From Candidatus Gastranaerophilales bacterium (GTDB taxonomy: Bacteria; Cyanobacteriota; Vampirovibrionia; Gastranaerophilales; Gastranaerophilaceae), in assembly GCA_910588555.1 (NCBI GenBank), contig CAJUPC010000004.1, forward strand, positions 6,878 through 70,877: a stretch of 64,000 nucleotides of DNA, in the 5' to 3' direction. The notes below the pieces were generated by a model. It had not been told where the DNA came from. It saw only the letters and a list, made by a program, of their open reading frames with translations, and searched no databases. Position 1 is the stretch's first letter. Each line of letters opens with the position of its first letter. This document shows, piece by piece, positions 28,078 through 37,326 of this stretch. The translations under genes were made by a program, and so were the position numbers.

Positions 28078-29376
28078 TTGAAACATTCTAAACTTACAGC
28101 CCTGATATTTATAGCATTGGTTTTAGGTGTTATAGTAGGACACTTTGCCCCTGATTTTGCAGTAAGAATGAAACCTTTCGCGGTTATATTCTTGCGAATG
28201 GTAAAAATGATTATTGCGCCCTTATTGTTTGCAACGCTTGTTGTTGGAATAGCAGGGCACGGGGATGCTAAAAGGCTTGGTAAAATCGGGCTTAAAACAA
28301 TTATTTATTTTGAAATCGTAACAACACTCGCACTTATCATTGGTCTTACAATGGCAAATGTGTTTAAACCGGGTGTTGGTTTTGTCACAGGTATAAGTCC
28401 GCATGCTGTACACATGCAGGAAGCAGGACTTATGGCCGCAACACAGGCGCATACGTCAATAAGTGAAATGGTTACTGGAATTTTTCCGACAAGTATGGTT
28501 GATGCTATGGCACAGGGTAATTTATTGCAAATCGTTGTGTTTTCAATATTTTTCGCGCTTGCAATTGTTGCTGTCGGCAAAAAAGCACAGCCTGTTATTG
28601 ATATATTAAATTCCGTATCGCAAATAATGTTCAAGTTCACGGAATATGTAATGTATTTTGCACCGTTGGGTATTTTCGGTGCAATCGCTTCAACTGTAGG
28701 AGCAAACGGTCTTGCGGTATTAAAAAGTTATTTCAAAATTATCGGTGCTCTTTATGCAGCGCTTGCAGTTTTTGTTTTATTAGTTTTGATTATTGCTTGT
28801 AAAATCGTTAAAATATCGTTTAGAAATCTTTTAAGAGCTTTGCAGGAACCTGCTTTGTTGGCTTTTACAACAGCAAGTTCCGAGGCAGCATTTCCAAAAG
28901 CTATGGACATTATGGAGCGTTTCGGGGTTCCAAAAAATATAGTTGGTTTTGTAATGCCGACAGGATATACGTTTAATCTTGACGGAAGCACGTTATATCT
29001 TGCAATGGCGGTAATTTTTTCTTCACAAATTGTAGGAATAAATCTTGACATAAATCAGCAATTGATTATAATGTTGGCATTAATGCTTACCAGCAAAGGT
29101 ATTGCAGGGGTTCCCAGAGTTTCTCTGATTGTTCTTGCAGGAACTCTTGCAAGCTTCAATATTCCTATCTTAGGTGTTGCAATACTTTTGGGTATTGACC
29201 AAATTCTTGATATGGGAAGAACTACCGTAAACTTAATAGGCAACTGTGTTGCAACCGTTGTAATAGCACGGTGGGAAAGAGTTTTTGATTACGACAAAAT
29301 GAACTGCTTTGTTGCACAATCAAAAGAAGAAAGTCTTAAAACTGATATTCAAAGAAAATTAAAGAAGGAAATATAA
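28078..29376 (+). CDS. dicarboxylate/amino acid:cation symporter (DAACS family)
   Basis: 432-residue transporter of the DctA/GltP family. It has about eight hydrophobic helices plus two re-entrant hairpins. The signatures are S-S-E-A-A-F-P near 262-268 and P-T-G-Y-T-F-N-L-D-G-S-T near 297-308. It takes up C4-dicarboxylates or glutamate/aspartate with H+ or Na+; the substrate cannot be fixed from sequence. The start is TTG, seven bases after GAGG. The -10 TATAAT (28049-28054) is six bases before an ATG that opens only a six-codon frame ending at the TTG. ileS follows after 3 bases. Confidence 0.9.
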   Translation: MKHSKLTALIFIALVLGVIVGHFAPDFAVRMKPFAVIFLRMVKMIIAPLLFATLVVGIAGHGDAKRLGKIGLKTIIYFEIVTTLALIIGLTMANVFKPGVGFVTGISPHAVHMQEAGLMAATQAHTSISEMVTGIFPTSMVDAMAQGNLLQIVVFSIFFALAIVAVGKKAQPVIDILNSVSQIMFKFTEYVMYFAPLGIFGAIASTVGANGLAVLKSYFKIIGALYAALAVFVLLVLIIACKIVKISFRNLLRALQEPALLAFTTASSEAAFPKAMDIMERFGVPKNIVGFVMPTGYTFNLDGSTLYLAMAVIFSSQIVGINLDINQQLIIMLALMLTSKGIAGVPRVSLIVLAGTLASFNIPILGVAILLGIDQILDMGRTTVNLIGNCVATVVIARWERVFDYDKMNCFVAQSKEESLKTDIQRKLKKEI

Positions 29377-29379
29377 ATT

Positions 29380-32184
29380 ATGACATCCACAAAAAAAGAG
29401 TACAAAGAAACTTTAAATCTCCCTCAAACAACATTGGCAATGAGAGCGAACGCAACAGTCAGAGAGCTTGAAATTCAAAAGTTCTGGGCTGAAAATGATA
29501 TTTATGACAAAATTATTAATCAGCGTGATAAAGCAAATAAATTTATTCTTCATGACGGTCCTCCGTATTTGAGTTCAGAAAAAATTCACGTTGGTACTGC
29601 GTTGAACAAAATTCTTAAAGATATTCTTTTGAAATACAAAGCTCAAGCAGGTTTTTATACTCCATACGTTCCGGGTTATGACGGACACGGTCTGCCGATT
29701 GAAAACGCTGTTGTCAAAAATATTAAGGGCGGAAGAAGTGCTTTAACTCCTTATGAACTGAGACAAAAATGCCGTGAGTTTGCTCATAAAAACCTTAAAG
29801 GTCAGGAAAGCGAATTCAAACGTCTTGGTGTTTTAGGTGATTGGGAACATCCGTATTTGACTATTAATCCCGAATTTGAAGCTGAACAGGTAAGAGTTTT
29901 CGGCGACATGTTCAAGAAAGGATATGTTGAAAAAGGTTTGAAACCTGTTTACTGGTGCGCATCATGCGAAACTGCGCTTGCAGAAGCTGAGGTTGAATAT
30001 GCAGACCATACGTCAACTTCTATTTATGTAAGATTTAAATTTGATGAAGAAAGCACTGAGAAAATTAATAAAATTATTGACTTGAATGGAAAAGATGCAT
30101 ACGCAATTATTTGGACTACTACTCCCTGGACAATTCCTTCAAACATGGCAATCAGTATGCACCCGAAATTCGAATATACATGGTTTGAAAAAGACGGTGA
30201 TGTTTATGTTGCTGCGCAAGAATTGTTAGGTTCATTCTTAGCAGATGTTGAATGGCAGGAAAGTGATATTAAAGTTATCGGCTCTTGTACAGGTTCTGAT
30301 TTGGAACTCTTGAACACAAAACACCCGTTAGTTGATAGAAAATCACCGATTATTCTCGGTGAACACGTAACATTGGAAGCTGGTACAGGCTCAGTTCATA
30401 CAGCTCCGGGGCACGGTCTTGAAGACTACGAGGTTGGCTGCAGATATGGTATTGAAGTATTTTCTCCGTTAGACAGCAAAGGTGTTTGGACAGAAGCTGT
30501 TAAAGATAAGGATTTGGAAGGTGTTCCATACTACAAAGGAAATTCAATTGTTATTGAAAAACTTCAAAATTGCGGTGCATTATTGAAACAGCAGGATATC
30601 AATCACAGTTATCCGCACTGCTGGAGATGTAAAAACCCTGTTATTTATCGTGCAACACCTCAATGGTTTGTTAAAGTTGATAAATTCAGAGATACAACGC
30701 TTGACGCAATCAAAAATGTTAAATGGATACCCGCAAGCGGCGAAGCAAGAATTTCTAACATGGTTGCAGGACGTACAGACTGGTGCATTTCAAGACAACG
30801 TGCATGGGGCGTTCCTATTCCTGTATTCTACTGTGAAGATTGCGGAGAAGTTATTGTAACAGATGAAACTATCGAAAATGTTGCAAAAATCTTTGAAAAA
30901 GAAAGCAGTGACGCGTGGGTTAATCACACCGTTGAAGAATTGTTGCCGCAAGGTTTCAAATGTCCGAAATGTGGCGGCGTACATATCTCTAAAGAAAACG
31001 ACATTATGGACGTTTGGTTTGACTCAGGTATTACATGGCGCGCTGTTGTAAACAAACGCAGTGAAGAACTTGGTACAACTCCCGTTGAAATGTATTTGGA
31101 AGGCTCTGACCAGCACAGAGGCTGGTTCCAGTCATCGTTGCTGACTTCTATTGCAACTCAGGGAATTGCTCCTTACAAATCAGTTTTGACTCACGGTTTT
31201 GTATTCGGTGAAGACGGCAGAAAGATGTCAAAATCTTTAGGCAACTACATCAGACCGGATGAAATTATTAATACTTACGGCGCGGATATTTTAAGACTAT
31301 GGGCAGCGTCAGTTGATTACAGAAACGACACAAAAATTGGTAACAATATTATTAAACAGCTTGCTGAAATATTTAAGAAAACAAGAAATACATCTCGCTT
31401 CTTGCTTGGAAACTTATTTGATTTCGACCCTGCTGTTGATTATGTTGAATACAAAGATTTGAAAGCAATCGACAAATTTGCATTGCATAAGTTAAATCAA
31501 TTAATCGTAAGTGTGACAGAAGCGTTTGATAATTACGAATTCTACAAATACTTCCAGCAATTGCAAAATTTTGCGGCAGTTGATTTAAGCTCGTTCTATC
31601 TTGATATCGTAAAAGACAGATTGTATACAGCGGGTAAAAAATCATTGTCACGCAGAGCTTGTCAAACTGTATTGTTTGAAATTTTGCAGACACTTGTCAG
31701 GATGCTTGTTCCTGTTATGCCTCACCAGGCAGAAGATATTTGGATGAGTGTTCCCGAATGCCAGAAAGGCGGACTGGAAAGTATTCTTTTATCAAGCTGG
31801 CCGACTGAAAAAGCTGAATGGAGCAACTCACAGCTTGAAGAAGATTTTGCAAAAATCTTGAAAGCAAGAGAAGTTGTAACACGCGCAATCGAACCTTTGA
31901 GAGCTGAAAAACAGGTTGGAAGTTCATTGGAAGTTGCAGTTTATGTAAACGCAGAAGAGGACAGTGTTTTAAAAGCAAATGAAGACGAACTTTGCAATAT
32001 ATTTATCACATCTCAGGCTTATGTGACAGGTGAAAAACCGTCAGATGTTCTAAATGAACACACAGAAGACGGTATGAATGTTTGGGTTACAAAAGCTGAA
32101 GGCGAAAAATGCGAACGCTGTTGGAAATACAGAAAACTTAATTCCGACGGAATTTGTGACGAGTGTGACGAAGCTGTTAAATAA
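29380..32184 (+). CDS. ileS: isoleucyl-tRNA synthetase
   Basis: 934-residue class I synthetase. Catalytic Rossmann domain with H-D-G-P-P-Y. The HIGH-type motif reads H70-V-G-T73, so the last His is Thr. The editing domain (about 190-400) contains W-T-T-T-P-W-T-I-P. The K-M-S-K-S motif is intact near 613. The anticodon-binding domain and a C-terminal zinc finger (C-E-R-C-W-K-Y ... C-D-E-C) follow. Length and zinc tail fit the bacterial IleS1 type. It is probably cotranscribed with the upstream symporter, an unusual partner. Confidence 0.95.
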   Translation: MTSTKKEYKETLNLPQTTLAMRANATVRELEIQKFWAENDIYDKIINQRDKANKFILHDGPPYLSSEKIHVGTALNKILKDILLKYKAQAGFYTPYVPGYDGHGLPIENAVVKNIKGGRSALTPYELRQKCREFAHKNLKGQESEFKRLGVLGDWEHPYLTINPEFEAEQVRVFGDMFKKGYVEKGLKPVYWCASCETALAEAEVEYADHTSTSIYVRFKFDEESTEKINKIIDLNGKDAYAIIWTTTPWTIPSNMAISMHPKFEYTWFEKDGDVYVAAQELLGSFLADVEWQESDIKVIGSCTGSDLELLNTKHPLVDRKSPIILGEHVTLEAGTGSVHTAPGHGLEDYEVGCRYGIEVFSPLDSKGVWTEAVKDKDLEGVPYYKGNSIVIEKLQNCGALLKQQDINHSYPHCWRCKNPVIYRATPQWFVKVDKFRDTTLDAIKNVKWIPASGEARISNMVAGRTDWCISRQRAWGVPIPVFYCEDCGEVIVTDETIENVAKIFEKESSDAWVNHTVEELLPQGFKCPKCGGVHISKENDIMDVWFDSGITWRAVVNKRSEELGTTPVEMYLEGSDQHRGWFQSSLLTSIATQGIAPYKSVLTHGFVFGEDGRKMSKSLGNYIRPDEIINTYGADILRLWAASVDYRNDTKIGNNIIKQLAEIFKKTRNTSRFLLGNLFDFDPAVDYVEYKDLKAIDKFALHKLNQLIVSVTEAFDNYEFYKYFQQLQNFAAVDLSSFYLDIVKDRLYTAGKKSLSRRACQTVLFEILQTLVRMLVPVMPHQAEDIWMSVPECQKGGLESILLSSWPTEKAEWSNSQLEEDFAKILKAREVVTRAIEPLRAEKQVGSSLEVAVYVNAEEDSVLKANEDELCNIFITSQAYVTGEKPSDVLNEHTEDGMNVWVTKAEGEKCERCWKYRKLNSDGICDECDEAVK

Positions 32185-32216
32185 AAAAACAACCCCTAAA
32201 TGGGGTTGTTTTTTAT
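32183..32216 (+). terminator. bidirectional intrinsic terminator
   Basis: AAAAAAACAACCCC-TAAAT-GGGGTTGTTTTTT between the convergent ileS and murE. Confidence 0.85.
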
Positions 32217-32242
32217 TGGTATAAAATTTTCGTGGATTTTGT

Positions 32243-33718
32243 TTAAATAACGCTTCCTTCAAATACTTTTCTGGCTTCTTCTCTGTCGTCAAAGTGAATT
32301 GTTCTGTCTTTTAATATCTGATAATCTTCGTGACCTTTTCCTGCAATAACAACAACATCATTATTATTGGCGATTGTTTTTAAAAGCGCGATTGCAGTGC
32401 CCCTATCGGCTTCAACGATAACATTTTCAGTATTAACTGATTTCAAACCTGCAATGATATCTGTGATAATAATTTGCGGGTCCTCAGAACGCGGGTTGTC
32501 ACTTGTGATAACGATTTTATCAGCAAGTTTTTCTGCAATTGCGCCCATTTTCGGACGTTTGGTTGCGTCTCTGTCGCCTCCGCAGCCGAATAGACAAATC
32601 AGTTTTCCGTCAGCAGGCGTAATTTCTCTTGCTGATTTCAATACATTTTCCAATCCGTCGGGAGTGTGTGCGTAATCAACAATCACAAGCGGTTTTTTTA
32701 CAACAGCTTCAAATCTTCCTGCAACACCTTTGACGTTTTGCAATGCTTTTAAAGATACTTCAATATCAATTCCCATTGCTAAAGAAGCCGTAACTGCTGC
32801 AAGTACATTATATACGCTGAACATTCCGTTCATGTGAAGATTTACTTTATGTTCTTTTTCGTTTTCTGTTAATGTAAATTCAGCTCCGTTAAGTGAAAAA
32901 TGAATATCTTTTGCCATTACGTCGGCTTTATTTTTTACACCGTAAGTATACTTTCTAACGCCTTCGGGAACTACACTCAAAAATCTTTCACCGTATGCGT
33001 CATCTGCATTTATTACAGCGAAATCATTCTCTTTTAGGCCTTTAAATAATAGGGCCTTTGCGTCAAAGTAATTGTCCATTGTAATGTGATAGTCCAAGTG
33101 GTCTTGAGTCAGATTTGTCAATACAGCTCCGTTGAAGCGGCAGCCGCCTACACGATTTTGTTCTAATGCGTGTGAACTTACTTCCATTACAACATTGTCA
33201 ATTTTTTCAACATCTTTAATCATTCTGAGAGTTGCTTGAAGTTCAGGTGCTTGTGGTGTTGTGTGTTTTGCATCTCTGTACTCGCCGTTTGAACTCAATT
33301 TATAACCTAAAGTTCCGATTAAAGCACATTTCTGTTCGTTTTCTTCAAAGATTTTTTGGATTAAGTGAGTGACGGTAGTTTTTCCGTTTGTTCCTGTAAT
33401 CCCTATTAAATTAATTCCTTTTGAAGGGCTTGAATAAAATCTGTCAGCTATATCTGCAATTTTTTTTCTTGTTGAACAAACAACTACTTGAGGAATTTTA
33501 ATACCATCGATTTTTCTTTCAACAAGAAGAGCTGCCGCACCGTTTTCTATTGCCATTTGTGCAAATTCATGTCCGTCTGTGTGTTCTCCCACTAAACAGA
33601 TAAATATATCACCTTTTTTTGTTGTTTTTGAATTGTACGAAATTCCTGTTATATCAATGTTTTTAAAGTTTATTAAATCTTTGTAGTCTAAATATTCGAT
33701 TAATTCGTCAAGTTTCAT
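32243..33718 (-). CDS. murE: UDP-MurNAc-tripeptide synthetase (meso-DAP adding)
   Basis: 491-residue Mur ligase that adds the third amino acid to the peptidoglycan precursor. It has the ATP loop G-I-T-G-T-N-G-K-T-T, central D-Y-H and the C-terminal D-N-P-R-S-E-D-P. The D-N-P-R motif is the known signature for meso-diaminopimelate, implying a Gram-negative-type peptidoglycan. Ribosome site AAGGAGAAAC. It lies 49 bases downstream of ftsI; the gap contains a GC-rich hairpin AGCCGG-TG-CCGGCT. Confidence 0.95.
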   Translation of the reverse strand: MKLDELIEYLDYKDLINFKNIDITGISYNSKTTKKGDIFICLVGEHTDGHEFAQMAIENGAAALLVERKIDGIKIPQVVVCSTRKKIADIADRFYSSPSKGINLIGITGTNGKTTVTHLIQKIFEENEQKCALIGTLGYKLSSNGEYRDAKHTTPQAPELQATLRMIKDVEKIDNVVMEVSSHALEQNRVGGCRFNGAVLTNLTQDHLDYHITMDNYFDAKALLFKGLKENDFAVINADDAYGERFLSVVPEGVRKYTYGVKNKADVMAKDIHFSLNGAEFTLTENEKEHKVNLHMNGMFSVYNVLAAVTASLAMGIDIEVSLKALQNVKGVAGRFEAVVKKPLVIVDYAHTPDGLENVLKSAREITPADGKLICLFGCGGDRDATKRPKMGAIAEKLADKIVITSDNPRSEDPQIIITDIIAGLKSVNTENVIVEADRGTAIALLKTIANNNDVVVIAGKGHEDYQILKDRTIHFDDREEARKVFEGSVI

Positions 33719-33767
33719 TTATTGTTTCTCCTTAGTTATACTTTTGCTCCCGCAAGCCGGCACCGGC

Positions 33768-35504
33768 TCACTCAGGCTGCTGTACTTTATCAGGTTTAAT
33801 ATTCATAATCCTTGCAACCTGTGTTGCAACTTCTTTAAACACCGGTGCTGCTACAGTGCTTCCCCAAATTGCCCCTTCTTTCGGGCTGTCTACTATTACG
33901 TAAATCAGAACCTGCGGGTCTGACGCGGGGAAATATCCGATTGAGGATGTGTATAAATATGATGAGTAACCGGGGCCGTTTTTGTTAGGTTTTCTTGAAG
34001 TTCCTGTTTTTTCGGCAACTTTGTATTTATCCATTTTTACATCGGATTTGCTGTTTTCGATACTCTGTACAAGCAATCTTGTTACAGCCTGTGCTGTTTC
34101 AGGTTTTATAACCTGCGTGTAATGAATTTTGTTATCATATTCTTCTTGAGAATATTTTATGATGTGCGGAGTCACTTTTACGCCGTTATTTGCAAGGACT
34201 TGAACTGCTGATATCATTTGCATTGCAGTAACAGATGTTCCGTAACCGTATGCCATTGTTGCGTGTATACCCTGATCCCAATGTGTCCAGTATGGTAACA
34301 AACCGCTTGATTCTCCCGGTAAATCTATTCCCGTTTTATTTCCAAATCCGAAATTTTTGAGTACTCCGTAAAATTCGACAGGTGTCATCATTCTTGCAAC
34401 ATTGATAGAGCCTATGTTGCTTGAATGTTCAAACAAATAAGCCAGTGAAATTGTGCCTGGATAAGGATGTATATGATAATCGTGGTTTTTAATTTCCCAT
34501 TTGCCGATTGTCATTTTACCTGTATCTAAAACCGTTGAATTTTCGTTTATTTTACCCAAATCCATAGCAGAAGCAACTGTTATTGTCTTAAAAGTCGAAC
34601 CGGGTGGGAATACGTCAGTTAATGTCCAGTTTTTTAACTGTTGAGGAGTTGCTTTTTTGTAATTATTCGGGTCAAATGTCGGATAAACAGCATAAGCAAG
34701 AAGTTCGCCGTTTTTGGGGTTCATTACGATTACTGAACCGCCGTCTGCTCTTTTTTCGGTAACCATTTTTTCAATCTCTTTTTCACAAACGTGCTGGATT
34801 GCTGCGTCAATGGTTAATGTTATATTTTCGCCTTTAGGGTTTGTCGTAGTTGCAACGGGGTCGGTTGTAAAGTCATAAATTATTTTGCCGTCGCGTGTTT
34901 TTTGGAATTTTACTGTATTTACTACATGTTCCAGTCTGTCTTTTGCTGTGTATTCAACACCGTTTGCAATATCAGCATCAAAGTTATAATAGCCTAAAAC
35001 GTGAGCTGCAAGGGTTCCTTGAGGATATTCTCTCGTATTTTTTTTGCCTAAACTTATTTCTCTTAAATGAAGTTTTGCAATTTCTTTTGCTGAACTTCTG
35101 TCAATATCTTTTTTTAGTGTAATTACCGGCCCCGGCTTTTTAAGCTTTTGAAGAAGAACATTTTTAGGTATTTTTAAAATAGGAGCAAGCATTTTGGCAA
35201 GTTCTTCGGGGGTATGGTCGTAATCAGCCGGGTGCGCGTACACATCCGAGTAAACTTTATCGGTTGCAAGTTTTATCCCGTTTCTGTCAAATATGTCGCC
35301 GCGCATTGAGAAAATTCTTCCGACTCGCTGGCTTCTTGCTCTTGCTCTGTATTTGCCGACATCAATAACCTGAACAAAGAATAAATATATTATCAGCAAG
35401 GTCATAAATACGATAAAAAATATATGTAAAAACCCTACAACTTTATCAAAAGTTCTGCTGCGTTTTTCTAATTCATTTTCAGGCTCGTTTAATCTTCTTC
35501 TCAT
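33768..35504 (-). CDS. ftsI: division-type penicillin-binding protein (class B transpeptidase)
   Basis: 578 residues. Short cytoplasmic N-terminus, one membrane helix (about 24-48), the dimerisation domain with R-G-D-I-F-D-R-N-G, and the transpeptidase with S-T-F-K (active serine), S-S-N and K-T-G-T motifs. No C-terminal PASTA domains are present. Linkage to murE is the usual division/cell-wall cluster order and favours FtsI over the elongation PBP2. Confidence 0.9.
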   Translation of the reverse strand: MRRRLNEPENELEKRSRTFDKVVGFLHIFFIVFMTLLIIYLFFVQVIDVGKYRARARSQRVGRIFSMRGDIFDRNGIKLATDKVYSDVYAHPADYDHTPEELAKMLAPILKIPKNVLLQKLKKPGPVITLKKDIDRSSAKEIAKLHLREISLGKKNTREYPQGTLAAHVLGYYNFDADIANGVEYTAKDRLEHVVNTVKFQKTRDGKIIYDFTTDPVATTTNPKGENITLTIDAAIQHVCEKEIEKMVTEKRADGGSVIVMNPKNGELLAYAVYPTFDPNNYKKATPQQLKNWTLTDVFPPGSTFKTITVASAMDLGKINENSTVLDTGKMTIGKWEIKNHDYHIHPYPGTISLAYLFEHSSNIGSINVARMMTPVEFYGVLKNFGFGNKTGIDLPGESSGLLPYWTHWDQGIHATMAYGYGTSVTAMQMISAVQVLANNGVKVTPHIIKYSQEEYDNKIHYTQVIKPETAQAVTRLLVQSIENSKSDVKMDKYKVAEKTGTSRKPNKNGPGYSSYLYTSSIGYFPASDPQVLIYVIVDSPKEGAIWGSTVAAPVFKEVATQVARIMNIKPDKVQQPE

Positions 35505-35601
35505 AGTTTATTTAAAAATCCCCTTATTTCCATTTTAGCACAAGGAACATGAAAAGAATTAAATATTAAATATTTTTAACTTTTTCTGCTATAATTTTAC
35601 T

Positions 35602-36963
35602 ATGAAGAAATTAATATTTTTACTGGGTTTGGTTTTATTGGGAAATTCGTGTTTTGCATTTAATATTGTTTATCCCAAGAAAAATGATGTTACTGTTAAT
35701 GCACAATCGACTTTTTTTATAGGTTCGTCAGACAAGCCTTTGAAAATTAACGGTAAAGACGTTACAATTCATCCGTCAGGCGGGTTTGCATACGTAGTGC
35801 CGCTAAATTCAGGTAAAAATACTTTTGTAATACAATCAGGTGATGAAAGACAGATTTATGTTATTACTAAACCTATAATAAAATCTATTTGCAGTCTTCC
35901 GCCGCAATTTATTCCATATAAAGAAAAAAGATATTATTATGTGACGACTGAAGGTGCGCCTTTACGCTCAACTCCGGTTAATGCAGGAATTAACAGAATG
36001 GCGCATTTGCAAAGAAATCTGCCTTTAACGGTTGACGGTGAAAATCGCGGGTTTTACAGAGTTGTGCTTGCAGAAAATAAATTCGGCTGGATATCGAAAG
36101 CTGATGTGAAAACTTTTGCTGACTGTAAGTTAGAGCCTGCTGAAATGTTTGGATATGATTATATTGACAGCGAGGATTATTTTACGTTTGTTTTTCATTT
36201 AAGCAGTCAGGTGCCTTATGAAATGATTGAAGGTGACCCGTTTTTGATGAAGTTTTATAACATAAAAGATAACCCCGATAATACTTATGTAATGGATTTC
36301 CCGATTAAAGACGCATTAAGCGGCCGAAAACTTATTGGTTACAGCGGAGAATATAAGGGTAATGATTTTGTTTTGAAAATCAGAAAACCGATAATAACAA
36401 ATGATAAGAAACCGTTAAGAGGTATAACAATTGCAGTTGATGCAGGGCATGGAGGAAGTGAAATAGGTGCAATAGGTTGTTTGGGGCATAAGGAAAAAGA
36501 TATAACTCTTTCAATTGCTAAAAATCTTGAGACCGAATTGAAAAAACGCGGAGCTCATGTTGTTATGACGCGTTTTAATGATATTTATACAGGTTTAAAA
36601 GACAGGGTAAATATTGCAAATAAACATGAGTCAGTTGTTTTTGTAAGTATTCATGGAAATGCTTTGCCTGACGGTATGGACCCGAACAAAATAAGCGGAA
36701 CAAGCATATACTATTATTATAATCAGTCAAAACCGCTTGCTGATATACTTCTAAATACTATGACAGCTCAGCTTGGTACAAATAATGACAAAGTAAGGCA
36801 GGCAAGTTTAGCGGTCGTTAGAAATACAAATGCTTTAAGTGTGTTGATTGAAACAGCATATCTCATTAATCCGGATGATAATGCCAAATTGATTAATCCC
36901 GAATTTCAAAAAAACTGTGCAAAAGCTATTGCTGATGGATTAGAAGAATATTTTTCCAAATAA
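35602..36963 (+). CDS. N-acetylmuramoyl-L-alanine amidase (Amidase_3)
   Basis: 453 residues. The signal peptide (1-19, ending C-F-A) is followed by an AMIN/Ig-like region and an SH3-like segment (about 110-165). The catalytic domain (about 275-450) has zinc ligands in D-A-G-H-G-G, H-K-E-K-D, S-I-H-G-N-A and the catalytic L-I-E-T-A-Y-L. It hydrolyses the bond between MurNAc and peptide, typically during cell separation. No Shine-Dalgarno: an extended -10 (TG-C-TATAAT, 35587-35595) lies six bases before the ATG, so the transcript is probably leaderless. Confidence 0.92.
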   Translation: MKKLIFLLGLVLLGNSCFAFNIVYPKKNDVTVNAQSTFFIGSSDKPLKINGKDVTIHPSGGFAYVVPLNSGKNTFVIQSGDERQIYVITKPIIKSICSLPPQFIPYKEKRYYYVTTEGAPLRSTPVNAGINRMAHLQRNLPLTVDGENRGFYRVVLAENKFGWISKADVKTFADCKLEPAEMFGYDYIDSEDYFTFVFHLSSQVPYEMIEGDPFLMKFYNIKDNPDNTYVMDFPIKDALSGRKLIGYSGEYKGNDFVLKIRKPIITNDKKPLRGITIAVDAGHGGSEIGAIGCLGHKEKDITLSIAKNLETELKKRGAHVVMTRFNDIYTGLKDRVNIANKHESVVFVSIHGNALPDGMDPNKISGTSIYYYYNQSKPLADILLNTMTAQLGTNNDKVRQASLAVVRNTNALSVLIETAYLINPDDNAKLINPEFQKNCAKAIADGLEEYFSK

Positions 36964-36966
36964 AAA

Positions 36967-37230
36967 TTATTCATCGGCAAACATAAAACCTTTAGGCAGT
37001 TCTTGAATAACCAGATTTGTAAATGTTATGGGGTCTATTTGAAAACATTCACATAGCCTGAATATTGTTGAAAATTGCGGATCTTTTATCTCTTTGTTTA
37101 TTGATGTTATAATAGCCGGCGAAAGACCATATGAAGCTACAACTGTTGTCGGTGCTGTGCCTTTTGATATCTTTTTAAATGCTTGTGCTAGTGCGCGTCT
37201 GAATATTTCAAGCTTATCATCAATGCTCAT
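36967..37230 (-). CDS. small XRE-like helix-turn-helix protein
   Basis: 87 residues. The region about 25-75 fits a helix-turn-helix of the XRE type: T-T-V-V-A-S-Y-G-L-S-P-A-I-I-T-S-I-N-K-E followed by F-S-T-I-F-R-L-C-E-C-F-Q-I-D-P. It is probably a DNA-binding regulator; the target is unknown. No ribosome site is seen. TAAAAT lies exactly six bases before the ATG (minus strand 37242-37237), another leaderless candidate. It is tail to tail with the amidase, 3 bases apart. Confidence 0.65.
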   Translation of the reverse strand: MSIDDKLEIFRRALAQAFKKISKGTAPTTVVASYGLSPAIITSINKEIKDPQFSTIFRLCECFQIDPITFTNLVIQELPKGFMFADE

Positions 37231-37288
37231 TTCAATATTTTAAACAAAATCAAAATATTTCTCATTCACGAACGTAAAATTTTATATA

Positions 37289-37318
37289 AAAAAAGAGAGC
37301 ACAATATAGTGCCCCCTT
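37289..37318 (-). terminator. intrinsic terminator after pepA
   Basis: On the minus strand GGGCAC-TATATT-GTGCTC followed by TC and seven T. Confidence 0.65.
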
Positions 37319-37326
37319 AATTTCTT

